Shown here piece after piece: positions 8,003 to 17,034 of a stretch of DNA of 64,000 nucleotides (position 1 is its first letter; every line of letters starts with the position of its first letter). The notes beneath the pieces were generated by a model. It ran no database searches, was not told where the DNA came from, and saw only the letters and a list, made by a program, of their open reading frames with translations. A program made the translations under genes and the position numbers. Source of the DNA: Pseudomonas syringae KCTC 12500 (GTDB taxonomy: Bacteria; Pseudomonadota; Gammaproteobacteria; Pseudomonadales; Pseudomonadaceae); the NCBI RefSeq assembly GCF_000507185.2, contig NZ_AYTM02000002.1, positions 2,898,001-2,962,000 of the forward strand, in the 5' to 3' direction.

Positions 8003-8846
8003 TAATGCACGTTTGCTGAATCAGCACAGTTTCATCGAACTGGGTGCCAGACAGCGCGCCCGCGCCTTGCTGGATGCTGGCAGCTTCCGCGAATTGCTCG
8101 GTCCGTTCGATCGGGTCATGTCGCCATGGCTGGCCATGCAGGGCGTGGTGCCCCAGGCGGATGATGGCGTGGTGGTCGCCAAAGGTACTGTCGATGGTCG
8201 GCCGGTGGTCATTGCCGCCATCGAAGGCTCGTTTCAGGGCGGCAGCATGGGCGAAGTCGGCGGCGCGAAGATGGCCGGCGCGCTGGAACTGGCCGCCGAA
8301 GACAACCGCAACGGCATTCCCACTGCCGCGATCGTGCTGCTGGAAACCGGTGGCGTGCGTTTGCAGGAAGCCAATCTGGGCCTGGCGGCGATTGCCGAGA
8401 TTCATGCCGCGATAGTCGACCTGCGTCAGTACCAGCCAGTGATTGGCGTGGTGGCCGGCAGCGTCGGCTGCTTTGGCGGGATGTCCATCGCCGCAGGGCT
8501 GTGCAGTTACCTACTGGTGACACAGGAAGCGCGTCTGGGCCTGAACGGTCCGCAGGTGATCGAGCAGGAAGCCGGCATCGAAGAATACGACTCCCGCGAC
8601 CGTCCGTTCATCTGGAGCCTTACCGGTGGCGAGCAACGCTTTGCCAGCGCTCTGGTGGATGGTTTTGCTGCCGATGATGTCGCCGATGTCCGCCAGCAGG
8701 TCAGCGGCTGGCTAAAGCAGGGTATGCCCGACACGCATCGCAGCAGTCAGTACCCACTGTTCCTGCAACGCCTGGCCAGCCTCGACACTGAGCCGCAAAT
8801 CGATCCGCAAAGTGTGCGCACCCTCTACCAAGGAGCCCGGTCATGA
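7995..8846 (+). CDS. mdcD: malonate decarboxylase beta subunit
   Basis: 283 residues from the ATG inside the mdcC end (a GGAGATCGGTC leader). MdcD is a carboxyltransferase-type crotonase-fold subunit which, with MdcE, decarboxylates malonyl-S-ACP to acetyl-S-ACP and CO2. Seen in the sequence: EGSFQGGSMGEVGGAKMAGALE near residues 75-96 and VAGSVGCFGGMSIAAGLCSY near 150-170, both typical of oxyanion-hole regions in this superfamily. It is coupled to mdcE by an ATGA overlap. No biotin-dependent subunits are present, which fits the soluble biotin-independent type. Confidence 0.95.
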   Translation: MTDNARLLNQHSFIELGARQRARALLDAGSFRELLGPFDRVMSPWLAMQGVVPQADDGVVVAKGTVDGRPVVIAAIEGSFQGGSMGEVGGAKMAGALELAAEDNRNGIPTAAIVLLETGGVRLQEANLGLAAIAEIHAAIVDLRQYQPVIGVVAGSVGCFGGMSIAAGLCSYLLVTQEARLGLNGPQVIEQEAGIEEYDSRDRPFIWSLTGGEQRFASALVDGFAADDVADVRQQVSGWLKQGMPDTHRSSQYPLFLQRLASLDTEPQIDPQSVRTLYQGARS

Positions 8847-9643
8847 GTCTTTCACAGCGGGGTTTGAACTGGTTCAACGCCTTGAGCGCTGGCGCCCGTG
8901 AAGTCGCTGGCCTGCCTGCCTCACTCAAGGTAGCCGACGGTTTTCTCGGCGAGCAGGAGGTGCGTTTAGTTGCGGTGATTGCCGATACCGACAACCGCTT
9001 TCCCCGGGCGCGTCAGGGTGAAGTCGGTCTGCTGGAAGGCTGGGGCCTGGCCAAGGCGGTGGACGAGGCCATCGAGCAGGATCGTGACCGCGCCGCAAAG
9101 CGCGCGCTGATTGCCATCGTTGACGTACCGAGCCAGGCCTACGGGCGTCGCGAGGAAGCGCTCGGTATCCATCAGGCATTGGCCGGTGCCGTGGACAGTT
9201 ACGCGCGAGCACGTCTGGCGGGGCACCCGGTGATCGGCCTTTTGGTCGGCAAAGCGATGTCCGGCGCATTCCTGGCCCACGGCTATCAAGCCAATCGATT
9301 GATCGCGCTGCGTGATCCCGGCGTGATGGTGCATGCGATGGGCAAGGCCTCGGCAGCCCGCGTAACCCTGCGCAGCGTCGAGGATCTGGAAAAGCTCGCC
9401 GCCAGCATCCCGCCGATGGCTTACGACATCGACAGCTACGCCAGTCTCGGTCTGCTCTGGGAAACCCTGGCGGTCAGCCAGATCGAACAGCCCGCTGCTG
9501 ATGATCTCACCCAGGTGCTCGATGTGCTGAGCAGGGCGATCAAGGACGTGCAGGCCCGTGGCGTCGATCTGAGTAGCCGCCTGGGCGCGAGCAACCGTGC
9601 GGCGTCGACCAATGTGCGCCAGTTGCTGCGCGCGCAATGGTGA
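8843..9643 (+). CDS. mdcE: malonate decarboxylase gamma subunit
   Basis: 266 residues. MdcE is the second crotonase-fold half of the biotin-independent decarboxylase and forms a heterodimer with MdcD. Characteristic segments are IVDVPSQAYGRREEALGIH near residue 91 and GLLVGKAMSGAFLAHGYQ near 131. The start overlaps the mdcD stop (ATGA) after an AAGGAGCC site, and the end overlaps mdcG by seven bases. All expected partners are adjacent and intact. Confidence 0.95.
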   Translation: MSLSQRGLNWFNALSAGAREVAGLPASLKVADGFLGEQEVRLVAVIADTDNRFPRARQGEVGLLEGWGLAKAVDEAIEQDRDRAAKRALIAIVDVPSQAYGRREEALGIHQALAGAVDSYARARLAGHPVIGLLVGKAMSGAFLAHGYQANRLIALRDPGVMVHAMGKASAARVTLRSVEDLEKLAASIPPMAYDIDSYASLGLLWETLAVSQIEQPAADDLTQVLDVLSRAIKDVQARGVDLSSRLGASNRAASTNVRQLLRAQW

Positions 9644-10275
9644 TCAGCAACACTGGCGCAGTGCAGCCCCATGATTTGTTGTGGGGCATGCCGCTGACTG
9701 CGTTGCCGGATGATGCGCCCAAATGGGCGGTCGACGCCGTGCTTGCAGGGCACCCGGTGGTGGTCCGGCGTCAGGCAATGCCCGTCGGTCAGGTGGCCGT
9801 GGGCTTGCGCGGTCGTGGTCGGGAGCAGCGCTATGCCGCGAGCATGCCGTTGGCCGACGTCTGCCGAAGGGTCGTGCCCGAGCAGTTGATCGACGCCCCG
9901 ACCGAGCGCCATCAGCATTGGCCGGCGTTGCATGCTTTGCGCCAGATCCGTCCAGTCATGGAGGCGCTGGAGCTGGACTGGGGCGTCGGCGGCAGTGCCG
10001 GATTCGAGCTGGCCAGCGGTATTGCAGCGTTGCATCAGGACAGCGATCTGGATCTGATTCTGCGCACCCCTGTGCGCCTGAATCGCCGCTGTGCCGCCGA
10101 GCTGGTCGAGGCGCTGGAAACCTCGGTCTGTCGGGTCGACGTCCAGCTGCAACTCGAACAGGGTGCCGTGGCGCTGCGTGAGTGGGCACGGCCATCGGGG
10201 CGCGTGCTGCTCAAGACCGCCACTGGCGCGCGGCTGGTTGCAGACCCATGGCACCTGGGTCAGGTGTGCGCATGA
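9637..10275 (+). CDS. mdcG: phosphoribosyl-dephospho-CoA transferase (holo-MdcC synthase)
   Basis: 212 residues. MdcG moves the phosphoribosyl-dephospho-CoA group made by MdcB onto the MdcC serine. It carries the nucleotidyltransferase pattern GGSAGFELASG followed by HQDSDLDLIL, with Asp137 and Asp139 as probable metal ligands. The start lies within the end of mdcE and the stop overlaps the mdcH start (ATGA), so it belongs to the same polycistron. Confidence 0.94.
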   Translation: MVISNTGAVQPHDLLWGMPLTALPDDAPKWAVDAVLAGHPVVVRRQAMPVGQVAVGLRGRGREQRYAASMPLADVCRRVVPEQLIDAPTERHQHWPALHALRQIRPVMEALELDWGVGGSAGFELASGIAALHQDSDLDLILRTPVRLNRRCAAELVEALETSVCRVDVQLQLEQGAVALREWARPSGRVLLKTATGARLVADPWHLGQVCA

Positions 10276-11207
10276 GCAGCCTGTGGGTATTTCCCGGCCA
10301 GGGCGCGCAACAGGCCGGCATGCTGCATCAGTTACCGGACGATGCTGCGGTGCGCGACTGCCTGCAGGAAGCCGCCGATGCGCTGGGCGAAGACGTGCTT
10401 GCGCTGGACACCGCCGAGGCACTGCAAGCCACCCGTGCCGTTCAGCTTTGCCTGCTGATCGCTGGCGTCGCATGCGCGCGCGTACTGCAGGCGCGTGATT
10501 GTGTGCCGGACTACCTGGCAGGGCTGTCCATCGGCGCTTATCCGGCAGCAGTGATTTCGGGTGCGCTGGCCTTTGACGACGCCGTGCGCCTGGTCGCGCT
10601 GCGTGGCGAGCTGATGCAAAGCGCCTGGCCGCAGGGTTACGGCATGACCGCGCTCATCGGTCTGGACCAGACGCAGGTAGAAGCGCTGATCGCGCAGGTA
10701 CACAGCGCGAAGACGCCGGTATTTCTCGCCAACATCAACGCCGACAACCAGATGGTGATCTCCGGCAGTACCGAGGCGATGCAGCAGGTCGGTCAACTGG
10801 CCAAGGCCGCCGGCGCGGCAGCGGTCAAGCGTCTTGCGGTCAGCGTGCCGTCGCATTGCGCCTTGCTGGACGCTCCCGCGCAGCAACTGGCCGAGGCGTT
10901 TTCGAGCGTTGCGCTGCAGGCACCCACGATACGTTACCTCAGCGGCAGCACGGCGCGACCTGTGTTGAATGCCGAAAAGCTGCGTGACGACCTGGCGTTC
11001 AACATGTGCCGGGTCATCGACTGGCGCAGCACCGTGGAAACCGCCTGGGAGCGGGGCGTGCGCCTGCACATCGAATTGCCGCCCGGCAGCGTGCTGACCG
11101 GGCTGGCGCGCAAGGTATTCCAGCAGGGCACCGCGCTGGCTTTTCAGGCTGCGCGTCTGGACAGCCTGGTCGCGCTGTCGCACGAGGAGGGTCGCCGCAC
11201 TCCATAG
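10272..11207 (+). CDS. mdcH: malonate decarboxylase epsilon subunit (malonyl-CoA:ACP transacylase)
   Basis: 311 residues from the ATG that overlaps the mdcG stop; a longer version starting within mdcG is rejected. It is a FabD-like acyltransferase: FPGQGAQ at 7-13, nucleophile Ser86 in GLSIGAYPAA and a histidine in VPSHCALLD near residue 196. In the malonate decarboxylase system MdcH loads malonyl groups from malonyl-CoA to start the cycle. Last enzyme gene of the operon; madL follows 69 bases later on the same strand. Confidence 0.94.
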   Translation: MSSLWVFPGQGAQQAGMLHQLPDDAAVRDCLQEAADALGEDVLALDTAEALQATRAVQLCLLIAGVACARVLQARDCVPDYLAGLSIGAYPAAVISGALAFDDAVRLVALRGELMQSAWPQGYGMTALIGLDQTQVEALIAQVHSAKTPVFLANINADNQMVISGSTEAMQQVGQLAKAAGAAAVKRLAVSVPSHCALLDAPAQQLAEAFSSVALQAPTIRYLSGSTARPVLNAEKLRDDLAFNMCRVIDWRSTVETAWERGVRLHIELPPGSVLTGLARKVFQQGTALAFQAARLDSLVALSHEEGRRTP

Positions 11208-11276
11208 AGCCGCCGTGCAGCTGCTACGAAGGACAAAAACAACAACTTCAGCAATGCAAACAGAGGAATAACAACA

Positions 11277-11693
11277 ATGATTATCTACGGTGTTGCACTA
11301 CTGGCCATCTGCACGCTTGCGGGCGTGATTCTCGGCGACATGCTCGGCGTTCTGCTGGGCGTGAAATCCAATGTGGGCGGGGTCGGGATCGCCATGATCC
11401 TGTTGATCTGCGCACGTCTGTGGATGCAGAAACACGGCGGTATGACCAAGGACTGCGAAATGGGCGTGGGTTTCTGGGGCGCGCTATACATTCCGGTCGT
11501 CGTGGCGATGGCCGCACAACAAAACGTTGTCACCGCGCTCAAGGGCGGGCCGGTGGCGGTACTGGCCGCTGTGGGTTCGGTGGTGCTGTGTGCCTGCACC
11601 ATCGCAGTGATCAGCCGCACCAATCGCGGTGAGCCGTTACCCAAGGAAGAGCCGCTGCTGACGCCTGAAATCGCCCCGGCCGGAGGTCGCTGA
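11277..11693 (+). CDS. madL: malonate transporter subunit MadL
   Basis: 138 residues with about four hydrophobic segments, matching the small subunit of the MadLM malonate:cation symporter. A strong GAGGAA site lies eight bases before the ATG. The stop is one base before madM. Its place after mdcH indicates uptake of the substrate for the mdc enzymes; Klebsiella-type operons use MdcF for this and no mdcF is present here. Inner membrane. Confidence 0.93.
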   Translation: MIIYGVALLAICTLAGVILGDMLGVLLGVKSNVGGVGIAMILLICARLWMQKHGGMTKDCEMGVGFWGALYIPVVVAMAAQQNVVTALKGGPVAVLAAVGSVVLCACTIAVISRTNRGEPLPKEEPLLTPEIAPAGGR

Positions 11694-11694
11694 T

Positions 11695-12459
11695 ATGTGG
11701 GACCTCATCGAGAAGGGACTTGAACACAACGGCCTGATCACCGCTTTCGCCTTCGTCGGCATCATCATGTGGGTCTCGGTGGTGTTTTCCAGACGCCTGA
11801 CGTTTGGCCGGGTGCATGGTTCGGCCATTGCGATTGTCATCGGGCTGATTCTGGCTTGGGTCGGCGGCACCCTGACCGGCGGCCAGAAAGGGCTGGCGGA
11901 TATCACGCTGTTCTCGGGCATAGGCCTGATGGGCGGGGCGATGCTGCGTGACTTTGCCATCGTTGCCACTGCTTTCGAAGTGCAGGCCACCGAAGCGCGC
12001 AAGGCCGGACTGATCGGTGTGATTGCCTTGCTGTTGGGCACGATTCTGCCGTTTATCGTCGGCGCGAGCATTGCCTGGGTATTCGGTTATCGGGACGCGA
12101 TCAGCATGACCACCATCGGTGCCGGGGCAGTAACCTACATTGTCGGCCCGGTGACCGGTGCTGCGCTGGGTGCCACCTCCGATGTGATGGCGCTATCGAT
12201 TGCCACCGGCCTGATCAAGGCAATTCTGGTGATGGTCGGCACGCCCATGGCGGCGCGCTGGATGGGGCTGGACAATCCGCGCTCGGCGATGGTTTTCGGT
12301 GGTCTGGCGGGTACTGTCAGTGGCGTTACCGCAGGGCTGGCGGCAACCGACCGGCGTCTGGTGCCCTATGGCGCGCTGACCGCCACGTTCCACACTGGTC
12401 TGGGCTGCCTGCTCGGGCCATCGGTGCTGTATTTCATCGTGCGCGCCATCGTCGGCTAG
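11695..12459 (+). CDS. madM: malonate transporter subunit MadM
   Basis: 254 residues, very hydrophobic with about eight membrane segments and Gly-rich turns (GLGATSDVMALS-like region, GGLAGTVSGVTAGLAATD). This is the large subunit of the MadLM malonate symporter. It starts one base after the madL stop, so the two are co-translated. The last base of its stop codon is also the first base of a palindromic element that separates it from the convergent mdcR gene. Confidence 0.93.
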   Translation: MWDLIEKGLEHNGLITAFAFVGIIMWVSVVFSRRLTFGRVHGSAIAIVIGLILAWVGGTLTGGQKGLADITLFSGIGLMGGAMLRDFAIVATAFEVQATEARKAGLIGVIALLLGTILPFIVGASIAWVFGYRDAISMTTIGAGAVTYIVGPVTGAALGATSDVMALSIATGLIKAILVMVGTPMAARWMGLDNPRSAMVFGGLAGTVSGVTAGLAATDRRLVPYGALTATFHTGLGCLLGPSVLYFIVRAIVG

Positions 12460-12599
12460 GCTCTGTACTAAAAGTGGCTGCGCTCGGTGATGCTTCGTTA
12501 AAAACAGGCTCGGAATGCTCATTTACAACACGTAGACTCCGCTTCCTCGCCTGTTTTTGCCTCGCCTGACCTTCGCTCGCCGACTTTTCGTACAGAGCC
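12459..12599. repeat. palindromic element, copy 2 (between madM and mdcR)
   Basis: Same family as 4955-5109. Terminal arms GGCTCTGTACTAAAAGT and ACTTTTCGTACAGAGCC match at 16 of 17 positions, but their sequence differs from the arms of copy 1; the core (TTAAAAACAGGC, ATGCTCATTTACAACACG, GCCTGTTTTTGCC, CCTTCGCTCG) is conserved. Lying between convergent genes, the hairpin could end transcription of both madM and mdcR; this is inferred. Confidence 0.8.
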
Positions 12600-12603
12600 A
12601 AGG

Positions 12604-13530
12604 TCAGGTCGTCTGTTCCAGCAGCCGGTTGGTGTACATCCGGCACTCGGCCAACAGCGCGAGCAGGTTGGGATCGCGCTGTTTGGACTTGAGAAAAACA
12701 ATGCCGATGTGTTGCTGCATCCGGTAGCGGCTCTGCAACGGGATCAGGCGCACGCGGTTTTCATAGACTGCGGCGATTCTTCCCGGCAGCAGTGCATAGC
12801 CGACGCCGGAGCTGACCATGCTCAGCAGGGTGAAGATGTCATTGACCTGCATCGCCACCTTGGGCTCGAAACCGGCCTGCTGAAACACCCGGATCCCGTC
12901 GCGGTGCGTGGCGAAGCCTTGGGTCAGGGTGATGAAGGTCGCTTCGCGCAGGTCGCCCAGGTCCACTTCAGGGTGTTCGGCGAACGGTGAGTCGGTGGGG
13001 ACGGCGAGAAAGATGTCATCGGAAAACAGCGCCAGGTGCTCGCAGTCCGGGTCATGGGTGCTTTCATCCAGCGACACCAGCATCGCATCGACTTCCATGT
13101 TCTTGAGCTTGTAGAGCAGGTCCATGTTCGAGCCCAGAATCAGGTCGATATTCAGCTCGCTGCGGCGGATCTTCAGGCCCATGATCAACTGCGGCACCGT
13201 CTTGACCGTCAGCGAATACAACGCCCCCAGGCGAAACCGCGCCGCTGAGAAGCCTGCCGCCTGACGGGTCAGCTCTACCGTGGCGAGCACATCCTGGACC
13301 AGTTTTTGTGCACGTTCTTCCAGCACATACGCGCTTTCCAGCGGCGTCAGGTTGCGTCCCTCATGTTTGAACAACGGGCAACGCAGCGCGCTTTCCAGCG
13401 AGTGAATGGCGCGGTGTACGCTGACGTTACTGGTCTGCAACTCCTCCGCCGCCCGCGCCAGATTGCCGGTGCGCATGAAGGCCAGGAATATTTCCAGTTT
13501 CTTGAGCGTCAGTTCGTCATCGATCTGCAT
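12604..13530 (-). CDS. mdcR: LysR-family regulator of malonate decarboxylase genes
   Basis: 308 residues from the ATG at 13530; upstream in-frame codons lack support. The N-terminal winged helix-turn-helix spans about residues 8-66 (GNLARAAEELQTSNVSVHRAIHSLE), followed by a LysR substrate-binding domain with the motif VSSGVGYALLPGRIA near 255. MdcR-type regulators activate mdc genes in response to malonate. The gene is convergent with madM and close enough to be its dedicated regulator. A candidate operator lies at 4894-4916. Confidence 0.88.
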   Translation of the reverse strand: MQIDDELTLKKLEIFLAFMRTGNLARAAEELQTSNVSVHRAIHSLESALRCPLFKHEGRNLTPLESAYVLEERAQKLVQDVLATVELTRQAAGFSAARFRLGALYSLTVKTVPQLIMGLKIRRSELNIDLILGSNMDLLYKLKNMEVDAMLVSLDESTHDPDCEHLALFSDDIFLAVPTDSPFAEHPEVDLGDLREATFITLTQGFATHRDGIRVFQQAGFEPKVAMQVNDIFTLLSMVSSGVGYALLPGRIAAVYENRVRLIPLQSRYRMQQHIGIVFLKSKQRDPNLLALLAECRMYTNRLLEQTT

Positions 13531-13686
13531 GTCGTGGCGCTTATGGTTGAGGTGCGCTGATTGTGCACAACTCATACGTCGATAGCTGCTTAAAATATCC
13601 GTCACTGACACGGGTGTTGCGGTTTGTTTCAATAACCCGGAGTCTCTGTTTCCAGTGTTTTCGCCATTGAGAGGGGTATTGAGCGG

Positions 13687-14301
13687 ATGTACTACGGAGA
13701 AAAATTCAACGCCTGGTCGCACCTGGTTGGCGCTGTACTGGCGGCCGTCGGTGCGATCTGGTTATTGGTCATGGCGTGTCTGCATGGTGATGTCTGGAAA
13801 GTGGTCAGTATGGCCATTTATGGAGTGTGTCTGGTGACGCTGTACAGCGTCTCGACGGTCTACCACAGCGTCAAGGGACGCTCGAAATCGATCATGCAGA
13901 AGGTCGATCATTTTTCGATCTACCTGATGATTGCCGGCAGCTACACCCCGTTTTGTCTGGTGACATTACGCGGCGCGTGGGGCTGGACCCTGTTCGGAAT
14001 TGTCTGGGGGCTGGCGCTGATCGGCATCCTGCAAGAGATAAAACCGCGCTCCGAAGCGCGCATCATGTCCATCGTGATCTACGCGGTGATGGGCTGGATC
14101 GTGCTGGTGGCCGTCAAGCCACTGCTGGCTGCGCTCGGTGTATCGGGTTTCATCTGGCTGGCCGGAGGCGGCGTGCTGTACACCGTCGGCATCCTGTTCT
14201 TCGCCTACGACCAGATCCGCCACTTTCACGGCATCTGGCACCTGTTCGTCATCGGCGGCAGTTTGATGCACTTCGTGGCGATTTGTTTTTATGTGCTGTG
14301 A
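13687..14301 (+). CDS. hemolysin III family (TrhA/YqfA-like) membrane protein
   Basis: 204 residues with seven predicted membrane segments. Family markers are the SxxxH-type helix (SVSTVYHSVKGRS near residue 55), KVDHFSIYLMIAGSYTPF near 72-90 and the C-terminal HFHGIWHLFVIGG. These histidines and the aspartate match the metal site of the PAQR/hemolysin III superfamily. The bacterial members influence membrane lipid homeostasis; true haemolysis is doubtful. The start follows GAGCGG. It is divergent from mdcR with 156 bases between. Confidence 0.88.
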   Translation: MYYGEKFNAWSHLVGAVLAAVGAIWLLVMACLHGDVWKVVSMAIYGVCLVTLYSVSTVYHSVKGRSKSIMQKVDHFSIYLMIAGSYTPFCLVTLRGAWGWTLFGIVWGLALIGILQEIKPRSEARIMSIVIYAVMGWIVLVAVKPLLAALGVSGFIWLAGGGVLYTVGILFFAYDQIRHFHGIWHLFVIGGSLMHFVAICFYVL

Positions 14302-14374
14302 GGAGGGGCGGTCGGGACCTGACACCCGTTACCACGCTCCAGCGTTCTGCGTTATACGTAAGTCTGCTTCTGAT

Positions 14375-14508
14375 TCTGGCCGAAGGCCGTAGGAGCGACC
14401 GGGGCGGCGATCCGCATTGTTCGCGAAAGGGCCACTATATTCGTCGAAAATGCATCGCCTGAATAACTGTCTTCGCGAACAAGTTCGCTCCTACGCCCTC
14501 CGGGCAGA
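14375..14508. repeat. REP-type inverted pair (GTAGGAGCGA family)
   Basis: CTGGCCGAAGGCCGTAGGAG on the left and GTTCGCGAACAAGTTCGCTC plus CTACG on the right form an inverted pair around a short spacer. It is the same family as the units of the 124-bp array and as 20581-20722, 40456-40570 and 45460-45510. It lies between two convergent genes (hemolysin III-like and rsmE). Confidence 0.8.
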
Positions 14509-14567
14509 AGCCCATCAGGACTTGTGTATAACGATGAGCGCATGAGCGTGGGGACCATCATCAGCGA

Positions 14568-15287
14568 TCAGAAATCGCCCCACAACTGCTGCGCCACGCT
14601 GAGCGCGACAACGGGAGCGGTTTCAGTGCGCAGCACGCGTGGGCCGAGGCGCGCGGCGTGGAAGCCGGCGTCTTGCGCCTGGGCGACTTCCGCATCGTTC
14701 AGACCGCCTTCCGGACCAATCAGAAAGGCCAGGCTGGCGGGCTTGTCATGGCTGGTCAGGGGTTCGGCCACCGGGTGCAGGACCAGTTTCAGGTCGGCCT
14801 CGGTGTGCTTGATCCACTCGGCCAGCGGCATCGGCGCATGAATCACCGGCACCACGGAGCGGCCACATTGCTCGCAGGCGCTGATCGCGATCTGCTGCCA
14901 GTGCGCCTGACGCTTCTCGGCACGTTCGTCTTTCAGGCGCACCTCGCAGCGTTCGCTGACAATCGGCGTGATTTCGCTGACGCCCAGTTCGGTGGCCTTT
15001 TGAATGGCCCAGTCCATCCGCTCGCCCCGCGACAGGCCTTGACCGAGATGAATGCGCAGGCCTGACTCTACCTGGCCCGCGAAGCTTTCAGTGAGCTGCA
15101 CATGCACGCGCTTCTTGCCGACTTCCAGCAAGGTGCCGCGAAACTCCTGACCCGAACCGTCAAACAGTTGCAGCGCGTCACCTTCGGTCATGCGCAGCAC
15201 GCGGCTGATGTAATGCGCCTGGGCCTCAGGCAGTTCATGCTCGCCCAGACTCAGCGGCGTTTCAGTAAAAAAGCGGGACAGTCTCAT
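14568..15287 (-). CDS. rsmE: 16S rRNA m3U1498 methyltransferase RsmE
   Basis: 239 residues, typical length. It methylates N3 of U1498 in 16S rRNA with S-adenosylmethionine. The SPOUT-fold signature is complete: LIGPEGGLND at 189-198 and RLGPRVLRTETAPV at 213-226 form the knotted cofactor site, with an N-terminal PUA-like region (HYISRVLRM at 25-33). It follows bioA on the same strand after 131 bases. The bioA-rsmE order is common in Pseudomonas. Confidence 0.95.
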   Translation of the reverse strand: MRLSRFFTETPLSLGEHELPEAQAHYISRVLRMTEGDALQLFDGSGQEFRGTLLEVGKKRVHVQLTESFAGQVESGLRIHLGQGLSRGERMDWAIQKATELGVSEITPIVSERCEVRLKDERAEKRQAHWQQIAISACEQCGRSVVPVIHAPMPLAEWIKHTEADLKLVLHPVAEPLTSHDKPASLAFLIGPEGGLNDAEVAQAQDAGFHAARLGPRVLRTETAPVVALSVAQQLWGDF

Positions 15288-15363
15288 GGTGTGTCTCGGT
15301 TCCAGTGTTCGTTTTGTGATGACGCCGTCACCCGGCTCGCTCCCGCATGTGCAGCCAGGCCCC

Positions 15364-15397
15364 TGTAGGAGCGGACTTGTCCGCGAAGGCGTCAGTC
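15364..15397. repeat. single REP (half element)
   Basis: TGTAGGAGCGGACTTGTCCG followed by CGAAGGCGTC, a lone half of the GTAGGAGCG family with its own internal CGGACTTGTCCG dyad. It lies in the 131-base gap between bioA and rsmE. Confidence 0.7.
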
Positions 15398-15418
15398 ATG
15401 ACGCCGCAATTTCCAGCC

Positions 15419-16825
<1,407 letters not shown>

Positions 16826-17034
16826 TTTCAATCTCCGGGTAGCGACTCGCCTGATGCGAGGACGAACAATCGCGCAAGCCTATGCAATGCCCGCCTGCGG
16901 AACAACCTTTGATGCAGTTTTAACGGTCGATGGACATTGCTGGCGGCTATTTGATGGCTCGCGTATCCTGCGCAGCGAGTCGATGTGTCGGGCTGACTTG
17001 CCCTATCTTCCCTATGTTTTCTGGAGTTCGCCGA

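Noticed and set aside
12531..13722. Longer MdcR starting at 13722
   Set aside because: The extra 64 residues have no family similarity; the LysR helix-turn-helix starts normally from the ATG at 13530.
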